From contig CM060686.1 in NCBI GenBank assembly GCA_030686995.1, positions 70,398,319 to 70,462,318 of the forward strand: DNA of 64,000 bases, in the 5' to 3' direction. A program made the position numbers and the translations under genes. The notes under the pieces are model-generated. The model was not told the origin of the DNA. It was given only the letters and a program-made list of their open reading frames with translations, and made no database searches. The DNA is from Artemisia argyi (taxonomy: Eukaryota > Streptophyta > Magnoliopsida > Asterales > Asteraceae). Below, piece after piece: positions 10,245 through 21,990 of the stretch. Position 1 is the stretch's first letter. Each line of letters begins with the position of its first letter.

Positions 10245-12515
10245 ATGGACGATGGGAACATCTTTGAACCCGTCATCCCACCACAACAAAACCCACCACT
10301 AGAACCTCTTAGGCCTCGAACCTTAGGAGAGTATTCCCGACCTAGCCACCAAGGCTACCGAAACACCATTGAGCTCACTGGAGCCAATGTGACCCCCTTG
10401 CGATCCGACACCATCCGGTTGGTGCAAAGCGGATGTGCATTCCATGGACTTCGTTCCGAAGATCCAAACCAACATCTTAAGGACTTCCTTAAAATCGTAG
10501 ATTCCATAGACCTAGATGTTGCAACTAGAGAGACAACCCAATTACGCCTATTCCAATTCTTTCTACGGGATCAAGCTAGTCAATGGCTTGAGCGTTTACC
10601 CGCGGGATCCATCACCACATGGGATAATCTCACCAATCGCTTCCTTACTCAATTCTTCCCACCGGGGAAGACTGCAATGCTTAGAAATGACATTTTGATG
10701 TTTGAACAACATCAGAGTGAGACTTTCTACGAAGCATGGGCCCGTTTTAAGGATCTCCTCCATAAGGTCCCTCATCATGGTATAAACCTTTGGTTATTAG
10801 TCCAGATTTTCTACGACCATGTTGACTATCACACTAAGCGCACAATCGATAGGGCCGCGGGAGGTAAACTGCGTGATAAGAACGCCGAGGAGTCTTGGAC
10901 AATTATCGAGGAGCTCGCCGCTGATAATCATGAGATGTGGGAGTTTAATCATACAATAAAAGCAGCCATCAATGCAGTCTCAACATCTGGGGGAACCACC
11001 CAAATCCCCGATGAACTCCAATGTAAACTTGAGGCAAAAGTTGACTATTTTGAGGAAAGGCAAAGAAGACCTTTAAGTCCTAGACGGGCTACTGTCAATT
11101 CTATCTCGCAACCAACTTCAACACCATTATCTGAGTCACCCTCTAGAGAAAATGTCGAGACTTTTCAAAACTATGCCCCACCTTGTTCCCCTCCCGAGGA
11201 GCTTAGCTCGGAGTTTGAAGCTAGGATGAGAGAATATATGGCAACTCACTCAGATCGGCTTGCTAGATTCGAGGAAGCAGTCTATAAGCAAAAAGAGGAG
11301 ATGCAAGAGAAAATAAATGAGATGATGAGTCTATTAGAGGAGTATGCCAACCAGAGAACCCCCGAAAAAATGCTACTAAGGAAGGAAAGCGCCACTCCCA
11401 CTACCCAATTTGTCAATTCCATTTCAATTGTCCACAAGGATAACGAGAAGGTAGAAGCCCCTACTAAACAGACCTTAGAAAAGCCACCAAAATCCCAACC
11501 CTTGAGTCACTACCTGAAACATGATATAAACGAAAACACTATAACAAATTGGATTAAGGGTGACGAGCATAACCAACCTTCCAAACAGGGTATTGAGAAA
11601 AAGGAAAAGGGAGAAGATGAGTATGATACGTTACCAGGGGGGTCAATATTCGAGAGGCTATTGGTACAAAAAGTGGCTACTAAGCAGACAGCGTGTGGGA
11701 ACTTTGAGATACCAACCAGCATCGGGGATTTGAAATATCTTAGTGCTTTCGCAGACCAAGGATCGGAGGTAAACCTTATGCCCCTAACTATTTACATCCA
11801 ACTAACGTAAAAAATGCCAGCCTCGACTCGTGTTAGGTTATCCCTCGCTGGGCACTCGTACGTATACCCCTTAGGAATCGCAGAAGATGTATTAGTTAAT
11901 GTCGCAAGGTTCATGTACCCCGTTGATTTTATAATCATCGATGATAAAGGAGATGGATGCATGCCAATAATCCTTGGGGCATCATTCCTCGCCACGGCTA
12001 GGGCTGTCATTAAGTATGAAGGTAGGAAAATTGAGCTTAAATCTGGAAAAAGAAAGATTAGCTTCCCCATGACTCCGCGAAGTGGGCATGAGAGCTTGAG
12101 TTGGAGAAAGATCAAAAACAACATTGACACGACACCCATTCGTGTTCAGAATAAAATTCTTGCATGGGAGGCAAGAATCAAAAGCTATAAGGAGGCTAAA
12201 TATGAAAGAAGCAAAAGCAATAAGGTTCAGGTCGAATTCGAACATACTCAACCCGCAGAAAATTATGTACCATTTGAGGAAGGGAACTTGGTACTCTTGA
12301 GACACTTGGAAACAAAGATACCACTCGATAAACCAAGTCCTTGGTGGTATGGGCCTTTCACAATTGAAAGCGTGAGCCGAGATGGGATGGCTAACTTGAG
12401 AAGTGAAGTAGGTGGAATGGTGATTGCAAGTATCGATAGGTTAAGGCACTACCACCATAACAGTAATGATCATAACTACATGGGGTATATCATTTCAAGG
12501 GATGAGGTCACGTAG
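10245..12515 (+). pseudogene. B1 gag-protease joined to integrase C-terminal tail
   Basis: The ATG at 10245 opens a 521-codon frame with one TAA (11808-11810), after which the same frame runs to 12515. Order: capsid-type gag domain (roughly residues 50-240, with WLERLPAGSITTWDNL, FLTQFFPPGKTAMLRND, ETFYEAWARFKDLL), an acidic coiled-coil linker, an aspartic protease (FADQGSEVNLMPL around the stop, then LGASFLATARAVI), then directly a charged segment and a GPFTIESV-type tail. That tail resembles the end of gypsy integrase. RT, RNase H and the integrase catalytic core are absent. The protease motif is D-Q-G where Athila elements usually have D-L-G. Apart from one stop the frame is well kept, so gag may have been used until recently. 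Confidence 0.75.
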
Positions 12516-14367
12516 TAACCCATGACCTTGAGTCTAGCTACAAGACTCGTAAATAAAGAAAAGCGCTTCTTGGGAGGCAACCCATGTTTTGTGTGATTTT
12601 ATTTTGTTTGTTTGTTATTTGCTTCCGTATGCATGCTTTATTTTTATTGTTGGTAGATCATGTTTCTCAATTAAAAAAGTGGAAATACTTTACTTTGTTG
12701 TTTTGGCCTAGTCTTAACTCCACCTAAAAGTATTTTTGCAAAAGATAAGTGTAAGGGGAAACCCCAAATATGTTTTTAAGAAACAAACCGATCATGATTC
12801 TCCACAATATTAAATGAACATGTATATTCGTATTTGTTAGAGTCAAATGCTTGTATCGAGTCATAATGAGGTTTTGCAGGATTTTCCAGGAAGTAGGACC
12901 AAGTTTTTCCAGAAATTTTCCGGAAACTTAACATAAGAATTTCTGCAGGTCACTTCTGACGGCGTCACGAGTTAACTCTTGACGGCGTCACGTGTAAAAA
13001 TCTGGAAATTTTACCGGTTTTGTTTTTCTAACGGAGTCGTATGGTTTTTGTGAATTATTAAGTTTTATAATCTCCAGGAAATCTGCAAACTTCATTCCAC
13101 AAGCATTATATCTTATTTTGTTTTCTAGGATTTAGTAACTTATATAGGTTACCGCCGATTTTATGCGAGGTCGTCTTGTCTATTTTCTCAGGATTCACAG
13201 GTTATGTATGACAAGAAGATGATTTATATTCTGGAAGGGAAGCTTTGATTGTTCATTTTCTTGGAGGAAGATTTAACCTGACCACCTTATTATCCATACC
13301 GAGCGAATCAGGGGAGTATTTGATTTCATTCTTTTTACTTATTTCACTTTTACATTCTTTACTTGAACATTGGGGACAATGTTCATCCTAAGTGTAAGGG
13401 GAGGGTAAAATGATGATACCTTACATGTACACTTTTGCTTGAGTTTGTTTTATTTAATAGTAGATGTGTAATAAAACTATGAGAAATACTTGTTAGTGCA
13501 ATTTTAGCGCCAAATTTAAAATTTTTTACAACATTTAGGAGTGAAACTTTAGCCATAGCAAGCGTCTCATGGATAGGAGATTGTATGACTAGCACATAAC
13601 CGTATATTCAGAAAAATTTTCCACCCAAATATGTGAGGTTTGCCTTTAGATTTGATAGGAAAAACATTTACTATTAGTGCTTATGAGTGTACCGGTAGCA
13701 TTTAGATTCTAGAACTTGCGTTAGTGATGCATCCCGAGACCGCTAGTGAGACTACATTCGTGTAGTAGGATTTACTACATGATAAGAGGCATTAGGATCA
13801 CCCTTGTGTTAAACCCGTATCATAATTACTTGACCATTTAAGTCATATTACTTGACTAGTTAAGTCAACTAATTTTTCCCACACCCTTAGCGTTGTACTC
13901 ATTTTTAGTACACGAAACCCCTAGTACACCCCTCCGAGCCTATCTTTTCGTTTCTAACTTTAAGCATTTTACTTAAAGGAAGAATTTGTTATACCCCACT
14001 TAAATGTACACCCAAATCGCCTTAGCCTTCCGTGTATGCGCTCATCTTTAGTGCATTATTGTTATTTGTTAAACCCTAAGTTAACTATCTAATTGATTAC
14101 ATGGTTGCTAAGTCGAGTCATATCCTTGTACATATTGTTTTGGGACGATTGGGACTCATGGGTAAAGTACTTATTTTATGGAGTAATGGGGAAGAACATC
14201 ATTTATTACCCCCATATGTACGTTAATCTTAAAAGTACTCCAAGTGTTTTGATTTTCTTAATTCGAGTCAATAGATTAGTTTATTGTAAAGTATGTAAAG
14301 ATTCAAGTGTAAGGGGAATGTTCATTCCCTATGATGTATTATTTTGGATGGTAGGGTAAGAGTGAAT

Positions 14368-14405
<38 letters not shown>

Positions 14406-14954
14406 ATATGGACTACCATCCCTTTTCATTCTATGTTCATTTTATGTTTTTGTTATTTTTCATTTATTAGCTTAAGTCGAGTCTAGTCTTGGCTTAGCAA
14501 GGCCATATTGTACATGTAATTAACCAAGATTGTTAACTTGCCACCAGTAAAAACTTCCTTTATCCAACAAAACCGTGTATTTCATATCCCTACACCTAAC
14601 GTTACAACCCTTTAAAAGACCTCTTTGATAGTTTATCCTAGGTGCTTACGCCATGTGGTGGAGGTTTGATCCTTTCCCAAGCCTATGGTAATCTATTTTG
14701 CTATGACAAGTAGTGAGAGATGTTTTCCATTTCCATATTGTGATATTACTTTATTACACCCGAGAGATGTGAGTATCTAAACACTATTTGTGAGGTGCTA
14801 GTGTATGACCTCCGTGCTTGTCTTTGGTCTTTAGTGGAACGATTATTTGTTGTAATTACTTTTATATTAGTGTTAAATGACCCCTAACTTTTATTTTGAC
14901 TAGAATAAAAGCGCATTTGCTTGAGGACAAGCAAATCTCAAGTGTAAGGGTATA
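12516..14954 (+). other. B1 3' noncoding region with conserved signals
   Basis: Holds GCGCTTCTTGGGAGGCAACC at 12563-12582, just after the coding end. A TTCTGCAGGTC header (12941) is followed by TGACGGCGTCA at 12957 and 12980. A perfect 8-bp hairpin GAACATTG-GGGA-CAATGTTC spans 13365-13384. AAGTGTAAGGG-type tracts lie at 12747, 13390, 14305 and 14940; the last is the PPT beside the LTR. An A tract lies at 14370-14404. The open frame at 14093-14359 is not conserved as protein in B2. The whole region is nearly the same in B2. Confidence 0.75.
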
Positions 14955-16365
14955 TGATGAGGCGAAAAATGAACCACTTTTAGGGGGTCATTTAAGCCCG
15001 GAATTGAATTTATTTGTTCAAATATTGCCCTAAATCATTCCTTTTGTGATTTTAGGTACTTTGGGAGAGAAATCTGGAAAAGGAAGCAATTCGGACGTTT
15101 TTGGAGTATAAAAGTGAAGAAAACGCCAAAGTCTTAATTTTCCTTGCTGGGAACAGTAGGTGACGGCGTCAAGAAGGAAATTCTGACAGCTTCAAGAGTA
15201 ATTTCCATGACGACCCAGTACAGAATTGAAGGCGTCACGAAGTAGAGCGTCAAGAGTAAAATACGTGACGGCCTGGAAAATGCTATAACGTGACGGCGTC
15301 AAAAGTAGATCAAGGCAGTCCGAGAAGTATTTTGGCGGCGAGATGACGGCGTCACCAATTTGTTCTTGACGCCGTCAGCCTCAATTTCCTATATATATTT
15401 TTCTAATTTTTATTCATAAAAAAGAGAAGTTTTGGAGAAACCCTAAGGCCGAACTTAGTACGAATTTTACAGGTTTTTCAAGGGTTCTCAGCCCTTGATC
15501 CCTTTCATGTGTAATTGAGATAAGTATTCTTTTAATTCAATCAATATGTCTGTGTGTTGGTTGTCTATATCTTGTTCTTGTCTTAATTCCATCATGCTAG
15601 GCAAGATCTATCTTGTGTTTGCTTGGATCTAATGAAACCTAGATGTTAATTATGTGTTGATTACTTGTTTATGGTTGTATTGGATGAATGATTTCGATGT
15701 TAGGCTTAAGAAAACTGGCAGATCTCCAAATGGTAACATGCTTGAACGTCTTAAGAAACATGAACTGACGTGCACTAGGTTTTATTGGTTGTATTTAATG
15801 CATGAGTAAATTCTAATGATCCCATGTTAGGAGCTTCTTAATCGGCTCGACATAGGAGTGAAGTAGGCACTCATAGGATTGGGGAATTAAGTGCGCCACC
15901 CCATGAATGGTATTAAAGAATACAATCCGTCATCCGCGCAACTATAACAAGTAATTAACGTGTAAAAGATATCTAGGGAGTAGTGAAATCTAAGTAAACA
16001 CAACTTCTCCACTTATTGCTCACAACCTTAGTTTAATTTAGTTTATTTTCATTTTTAGTATTTTATTTTGATTGCATCTTTAGTATTGGGTTAGTTGACT
16101 AGCAACTAATTCCGCCCAAATCATTCAAAACCCGAGATTTTTACTTGCTTTCTAAAAAAATAAAAATACAAAAATAATCATCCTTCATCTTTAGAACTAG
16201 TATTTAGGTTTTCTAATCCTAGCGACACTATTCTTAGCTGAACGATCAATCCCCCGGTACTTGTCACTATACTATACTACAACGATCAGGTACACTGCAT
16301 GGTGGGGGTTGTAAGCTTCTCAAGAGCCCTTGAGAGGTAAAGCCTGGTGCGATTCCCACGTATTA
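14955..16365 (+). repeat. B1 3' LTR
   Basis: Starts TGATGAGGCG after the tract AAGTGTAAGGGTATA and ends CACGTATTA, where the last bases have drifted from CA. Near-identical to 8662-10073. One TGACGGCGTCA copy has become GACAGCTTCA here. Confidence 0.9.
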
Positions 16366-16674
16366 ATACACATATCATATGACTTTGACCTTGAGGTCGA
16401 GAATTTCACTATACTTAGTGAAAATAACATAAACATGAGAATTTGACAACTTGCCAAAAGTTATCTTCCTGCATCAAAGTTAGATAATACATGTTCCAAA
16501 TAGTATCAAACATTGTACCAACCCATAAGTACATTACAAACATTGTTTAAACAACCAAATTTGTTCAAATAGCACCTAGTGCCAAACACTCTTACACACC
16601 CACACTCATTGACGGTCAATCTTGTTCTTGAGCTTTCCAAGGAATCTTCCAATATTCTTAAACATCCCCTTTGT
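16366..16674 (-). other. C noncoding stretch between env-position ORF and B1
   Basis: About 310 bp of C downstream (minus strand) of the env-position ORF. The short minus frame at 16506-16769 overlaps that ORF's end in another frame and looks like chance. Nothing else recognised. Confidence 0.4.
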
Positions 16675-17715
16675 TTACTTGAACTCCTCCGACTCATTTG
16701 GAATATCCGGAAGTTGGGATAGGTATTCGAGAGGTGGGAGCCTAGAGTTGGGCAAATTTTCATCTTCACTCATTGAGGAAGATGATGATGAGGTAAGAGG
16801 ATGAGGACGTTTTCCTTGGGCTTTGTAGACTCTCTTATCACTAAGTGGAACAAAGGTGTGTGGAATGAGAGTGTAGTCAAGACGAAGACCATTTGGAGTT
16901 GGTGGAATGGGTGAGATGAACCTAAAGAGATGGGTCAAGAGCATTCCATATGGCATAGCTGTTGTGGCATGCACGGGAATGTCGGCCATTCTCTTGGCCA
17001 TGTAGTAGGCAAGGTTGAAAGGTTGCCTAACGGACAAGGAGTAGAGCATGTAGCAAAGGCAAAGGTTGATATGATCTCAGTTTCCTATTGTGCTAATGAC
17101 ATTGGCTCTAAGGACTTCCTCCCATTTCTTGAATTGGGGCTTAAGTTCATTCATTTCCATTCCATATGGGTCCTTATCGACCTCATTTCCCGGACGGGTT
17201 CTCCTAGTGTTGGTGGTCCTAACAAAGAGGTGGTCACGAAGTACATCTTTTGACACAAGAGGTGTGTCATATGAATGGATACGGTCTTGGAGGTTGTCAA
17301 GAGTTGAGAGGGAGTGCAAGTCGGAATAGATGCAAGTACCACGGTTTGGGAAACCTAGGATTTGAGCAAACTCCTCAAGAGTGAAGGAGTATTGATGACC
17401 ACTAACCCTAAAGTTGATAGACATTTGACCATAATCATCCGTGGAGAGGACAGCGGATGCATAGAATTCCAAAATGAACCTAGGCCAAATAGGCTCGTTG
17501 ATATTCAAAAGACACTCAAAGTTGATTGTGGCAAATTCGGCGTAAAGGTTTGTGCCTTCTAGGAAAGACGGGTCAATGGTTCTACCCTCATGGACATAGT
17601 GTTTTTCTAAGGCTTTGAAAACATTGACTTGGTTTGGGGTAAGGCCTTTGGTTTTGTAGTGTTTTGGTAGGTACTTAATGGTGTCCTTGTGGTCGTAGTG
17701 GGTTAGAGGAGGCAT
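16675..17715 (-). pseudogene. C env-position ORF, Athila-ORF1/plant-mobile-domain-like, frameshifted
   Basis: ATG at 17715 opens 212 codons to 17077; a frameshift there moves the reading to a second frame (about 17075 down to 16675). The first part has WPRFILEFYASAVLSTDDYG, INFRVSGHQYSFTLEEFAQI and LGFP. This pattern (Trp, an EFY segment, an IxFR block, an LEEFAxILGFP block) recalls the Athila ORF1/plant mobile domain family. The second part has FNLAYYMAKRMADI and a Ser/acidic tail. It lies after pol, where SIRE elements carry their env-like gene, but I see no signal peptide or transmembrane helix. Function unknown; likeness to Athila ORF1 is by pattern only. Confidence 0.6.
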
Positions 17716-18424
17716 GATGATTCCTAGAACAACAAAATTTCACATTTTAGTTTAAGTAAACTAGTAATATATTGTGGATGTTCTAGTGTGTGCCTATATG
17801 AAAACAATGTGGAGGTGCGGTTATCTTGACTCATTTTGATGCTTCAAAAAACGTTTTATAATGCAAGTTTTGTTATAAAACAAAAGATAACCCAAACGCT
17901 CCTAGTTCAATGTAGCTTCGTTTGAATGTACCCGAAAATACATATTGGTTATGTATTCCCTTTAGCATTCAAGAGACATTATGCAAGTGATGTTTTAAAC
18001 ATAACATTTTGATTTTGTATTCTCAATGTGAGACGAAAAAATATTTGTCCTATTTGTGAGAAATTTTTGGAAAGATTTGACATGGGGTGTTTTAGCAAAC
18101 ATGTTTACACTAAGTAAGAATGCAATTCCTAACTATGGGGAACATGATTAGTTTTGTTAAACACCTAATTTTATGCATGAGTTTCTCAAGTTTAATGCAT
18201 AACCCCAAGTTTTTGTTTTTGTGCAAAAAAATAGAATTCCTAGACTCAGATCAGGATTGTAATCAAGTTTAGAATACTTACAATGATGATTGATTTGCAA
18301 TGTAAATGAAAGGAAGACCAAGAATTCGTAGGTATGGATGGATGGTGAAGTGAATAGTAGCAGTTTGGAAGTGGTGGTATGAGATAATGGGTGTTTGGTT
18401 TAATATAAACAAAAAAAAAAATGA
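17716..18424 (-). other. C spacer between pol and env-position ORF
   Basis: About 700 bp, AT-rich, no open frame of note and no recognised repeat. If the downstream ORF was made from a spliced or internal transcript, its signals should be here; none is obvious. Confidence 0.4.
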
Positions 18425-18501
18425 TTCTGCAGGTCGGCGGACACGGCGGACCCCTGAAATGGGTTTCGTCCGTTGTGTCTGAGGGTTCCGCCGACCCTGC
18501 T
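18425..18501. repeat. GGCGGAACCC module, copy just after pol
   Basis: Headed TTCTGCAGGTC (18425-18435). Arms: GGCGGACCCC, six bases, GGGTTTCGTCC, about ten bases, GGGTTCCGCC, ending CCCTGC. Arm order plus-minus-minus, as in the LTR copies. It lies about 60 bp downstream of the pol stop. Confidence 0.85.
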
Positions 18502-18558
18502 GAGAAAAAGAGTTATGGATTTGTTTTGATTTTTGTGATTTTTGTCTAATGTCCAGAA

Positions 18559-19205
18559 CTACAATGTAGGTTCCATGAGTCCTAAGCCTAGCCTAAGAAG
18601 GTTAAAGGGTTCACGTTTAAGGGGTTTTGTGAGAATGTCGGCTATGTTGTCTTCGGAAGAAACTTTCTCAATTGAGATATTTCCTTTTTGAACGTTGTCA
18701 CGAAGGAAATGATGACGGATTTCAATATGTTTGGTACGAGCATGTTGAACCGGGTTTTTGCTAAGATCAATGGCACCTTTGTTGTCACAAAGAATTGTGA
18801 TGTCGTTGAGTTGAATTCCGTAGTCGACAAGAGCTTGCTTCATCCAAAGAGCTTGTTGACATGCCTTTCCGGCCGAAACGTACTCGGCTTCCGTTGTTGA
18901 GAAAGCAAGAGCCGTTTGCTTCTTAGAGAACAATGAGGTGAGACAATGTCCAACAAAAGTACAAATACCACTTGTACTTTTTCTATCGACATAGTCACCG
19001 GCATGATCCGAGTCGGCATACACTATGGTGTCTATTCCCGTACCTTTGGGATACCATAAACCTAAATGTGTAGTGCCCTTAATATACCTAAAAATCCTTT
19101 TAACGTCTTCGAGATGGGTAGTCTTAGGATCTTCTTGAAAACGAGCACATAGACAAACACTAAACATAATGTCGGGTCTACTAGCCGTTAGGTAAAGTAG
19201 ACTAC
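18559..19205 (-). pseudogene. pol: C RNase H and pol C-terminus
   Basis: This continues the C pol frame after the B2 insertion; the join lies in the YRGMIGS-LLYLTASRPD region between RT and RNase H. Visible motifs are YADSDHAGD, STTEAEYVSA, CDNKGAIDL and the conserved ending ADILTKPL, followed by a stop at 18559. RNase H would remove the RNA template during reverse transcription. This part is open and looks functional in itself; it is cut off from RT by 6.7 kb of B2. Confidence 0.9.
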
Positions 19206-20628
19206 TGATGAGGCGAAAAATGAACCACTTTTAGGGGGTCATTTAAGCCCGGAATTGAATTTATTTGATCAAATATTACCCTAAATCGTTCCTTTTGTGA
19301 TTTTAGGTACTTTGGGAGTGAATTCTGGAAAAGGAAGCAATTCGGACGTTTTTGAAGCATAAAAGTGAAAAAAACGCCAAAGACTTAATTTTCCATGCTG
19401 AGAACAGTACCTGACGGCGTCAAGAGGAAGTATATGACGGCATCAAGAGTAAAAACCATGACGACCCAGTGCAAACCTGAAGGCGTCACAACAAAGGCGT
19501 CAAGAGTTAATTTTGTAACGGCCTGCATAAGGGGAATACATGACGGCGTCAGACCCAGATCTAGGCAGTCTGAGGAACTATTTGGCGGCGAGATGACGGC
19601 ATCAGACATTTGTTCTTGACGCCGTCACCTATCAAACTCTATATATAGTTTTCTATTTTTCATTCTTAAAGAGAGGAACTTGTGTGGAGAAACCCTAGGG
19701 CCGAACTTTGTAAACCCTAGCTCGTATTTTACAGTATTTTCAAGGGTTTTCAACCCTTGAATCCTTTCATGTGCTATTGAGATAAGTCTTCTCTTAATTC
19801 AATCAATATGTCTATGTGTTGGTTGTCTATATCTTGTGCTTGTCTTGATTTCAACATGCTAGGCTAGATCTATCTTGTGTTTGCTTGGATCTAATGAAAC
19901 CTAGATGTTAATTATGTGTTGATTACTTGTTTATGGTTGTATTGGATGAATGATTTCAATGTTAGGCTTAAGAAAACTGGCAGATCTCCATTGTGTAACA
20001 TGCTTGAACGTCTTAGGAAACATGAACCGATGTGTACTAGGTTTTATTGGTTGTATTTAATGCATGAGTAAATTCTAATGATCCCATGTTAGGAGCTTCT
20101 TAGCCGGCTCGACATAGGAGTGAAGTAGGCACTCATAGGAATGGGGAAGTAAGTATGCCACCCCATGAATGGTATTAAGGAATACAATCCGTCATCCACG
20201 CAACTATAACAAGTAATTAACGTGTAAAAGATATCCAGGGAGTAGTGAAATCTAAGTAAACACATTTCTCCCACATATTGCTCACAACTTTAGTTTAATT
20301 TAGTTTATTTTCATTTCTAGTATTTTATTTTGATTGCATCTTTAGTATTGGGTTAGTTGACTAGCAACTAATTCCGCCAACTCCTTCAAAACCCGAGATT
20401 TTTAATTGCTTTCATAAAAATATAAAAAATACAAAAAGAATCATCCCTCATCTCTAGACCTAGTCTTTAGGTTTTCTAATCCTAGCGACACTATTCCTAG
20501 CTGAACGATCAATCCCCCGATAGTTGTCATTATGCTATACTACATCGATCAGGTACACTGCCTGGTGGGGGTTGTAAGCTTCTCAAGATCCCTTGAGAGG
20601 TAAAGCCTGGTGCAAACCCCACGCATCA
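19206..20628 (+). repeat. B2 5' LTR
   Basis: Ends match the 3' copy exactly. U3 carries TGACGGCGTCA at 19412 and 19541, decayed copies between them, TGACGCCGTCA near 19617 and a TATA box near 19639. The rest (R-U5) closely follows B1. Confidence 0.92.
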
Positions 20629-20634
20629 AGTTTT

Positions 20635-20653
20635 TGGCGCCGCAGCCTGGGGA
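20635..20653 (+). other. B2 primer binding site
   Basis: TGGCGCCGCAGCCTGGGGA, six bases after the LTR; one or two changes from the B1 PBS. Confidence 0.7.
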
Positions 20654-20811
20654 ATAGTTATTGTCTAGGTTAGGATTTCTTTTTGTTAGGTCTACTTGCT
20701 AGATTCCTTTCTAGTAAGATTTTTATTTTTATTTTTAGGTTTTCTTTAGTCTATCTTTTCTTTGTTTCTTTGTTTGTAAAAACCTTTCCATTGACTATTC
20801 CGTTAGCCATT

Positions 20812-21990
20812 ATGAAGAACGCGAATCCACCATACTACCAACCACAAAATTCACCTACTCCAAATGACATCTTAATGTTTAAACAACATGAAGATGAACC
20901 TATCTATGATGCATGGGCTCGTTTTAAATATTTACTCCGAAAAGTCCCTTATCATAATTTCGATCTGTGGTCCCAAATTGAAATATTTTACCATCGTGTC
21001 GATCACTATACCAAAATGGACATTGACCATACCACAGATGGGGACCTTTAGGTATTAAGTGCTGATGAAGCATGGAAAGCCATAGAGAATTGTGCCATAC
21101 TTGCCAAAAAAATGGACAACCCAACAAATGTTGTTACGGATCAATTGATAGCAAGTTTAAGGGAACAAGCAAGAAGATTGTTTGGGGATAAGCGTATAGA
21201 TGAGATAACTGGGTGCACGAAGTGGTTTGATTTCACCACAATACAAGCTGAGCACATTGGTAATCTTGATAAGATGGAGGATAGAGTTGAAAATCTAAGG
21301 CCACCAAGTACCCCACAAGTCCTACCATCATTTGAGGAATACACACCACCCGTGACTTACCCGGAAGAAGTAGAAGAGACTATAGGAGCCCCAATAGAGG
21401 TAGAACCCTTGTACCAAACACCACTAGAGGATATAGGTTTGAATACTTGTAGTGATAACCTTGCTCTTAGTTCTAGGGAATTACCTAGTGTTGATGAACT
21501 GGAACCTCAATCTTCACACAACTTTCCATCCTTAGATATACATCTAGGAGACAAAAGAGGAGCCGACCCACCCATCAACCCATGTAGTCCGGATAGTCTT
21601 AGGATAAAGGTAGTGGACTCTAAGCCTTGTAGAGAGGAAGCCAATATAGGAGTGGAAAATGACCTTACATGTTTACATCACCCATTTATGATTGATCACA
21701 AGAAACATTATGGGTTTAAACCGGGTTTATTAGGTCAAGATGGATCCCCAACTAGTAGTCTCTTGAAGTTAATAGAAAATGATCCCTTTCTAGGAGAAAA
21801 TATTAATCCACCCATTAACCCGATTGAATTTGGTAAGGTTATGATGATAGGAGCACACCCCTTTGAGCATATAATTCATCCACCACACTTTCCTCACGTG
21901 GCATATTTCCACCCTAAGGGTGTGTATCGCTACTATCACCTGCTCTTAATCCTAAGTGTAGGGAAAACCTCACCTTTATCCGTGAAATAA
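20812..21990 (+). pseudogene. B2 truncated gag fused to a Pro/acidic ORF of unknown function
   Basis: ATG at 20812, one in-frame TAG at 21049-21051, then open to 21990 (392 codons in all). The first 80 codons match the second half of the B1 gag domain (NDILMFKQHEDEPIYDAWAR against B1 NDILMFEQHQSETFYEAWAR). The N-terminal half of the capsid domain is missing. After the TAG comes a short helical part, then a long Pro/Glu-rich, low-structure part (PSTPQVLPSFEEYTPPVTYP, KRGADPPINPCSPDS, HYGFKPGLLG, HVAYFHPKGVYRYY). I recall closely similar predicted proteins from Asteraceae genomes but know of no function. No catalytic motif seen. Confidence 0.65.

Larger units (their letters stand above)
8662..16365 (+). 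mobile_element. Element B1: non-autonomous gypsy element with gag-PR cargo
   Basis: Two LTRs of about 1.41 kb (8662-10073, 14955-16365), a PBS, one gag-protease-integrase-tail frame and a 2.4-kb 3' noncoding region. The flanks ATACT (8657-8661) and ATACA (16366-16370) look like a target duplication with one mutation. It is inserted in C, between C's two extra ORFs. The LTRs differ by about 17 substitutions by eye. With no RT, RNase H or integrase core, it must have relied on an autonomous partner. Confidence 0.88.

Noticed and set aside
14370..14404. A tracts at 14370 and 23837 as tails of LINE or processed gene copies
   Set aside because: Both sit at the same place in B1 and B2 within alignable sequence and have no target duplication; they are homopolymer expansions of the element.
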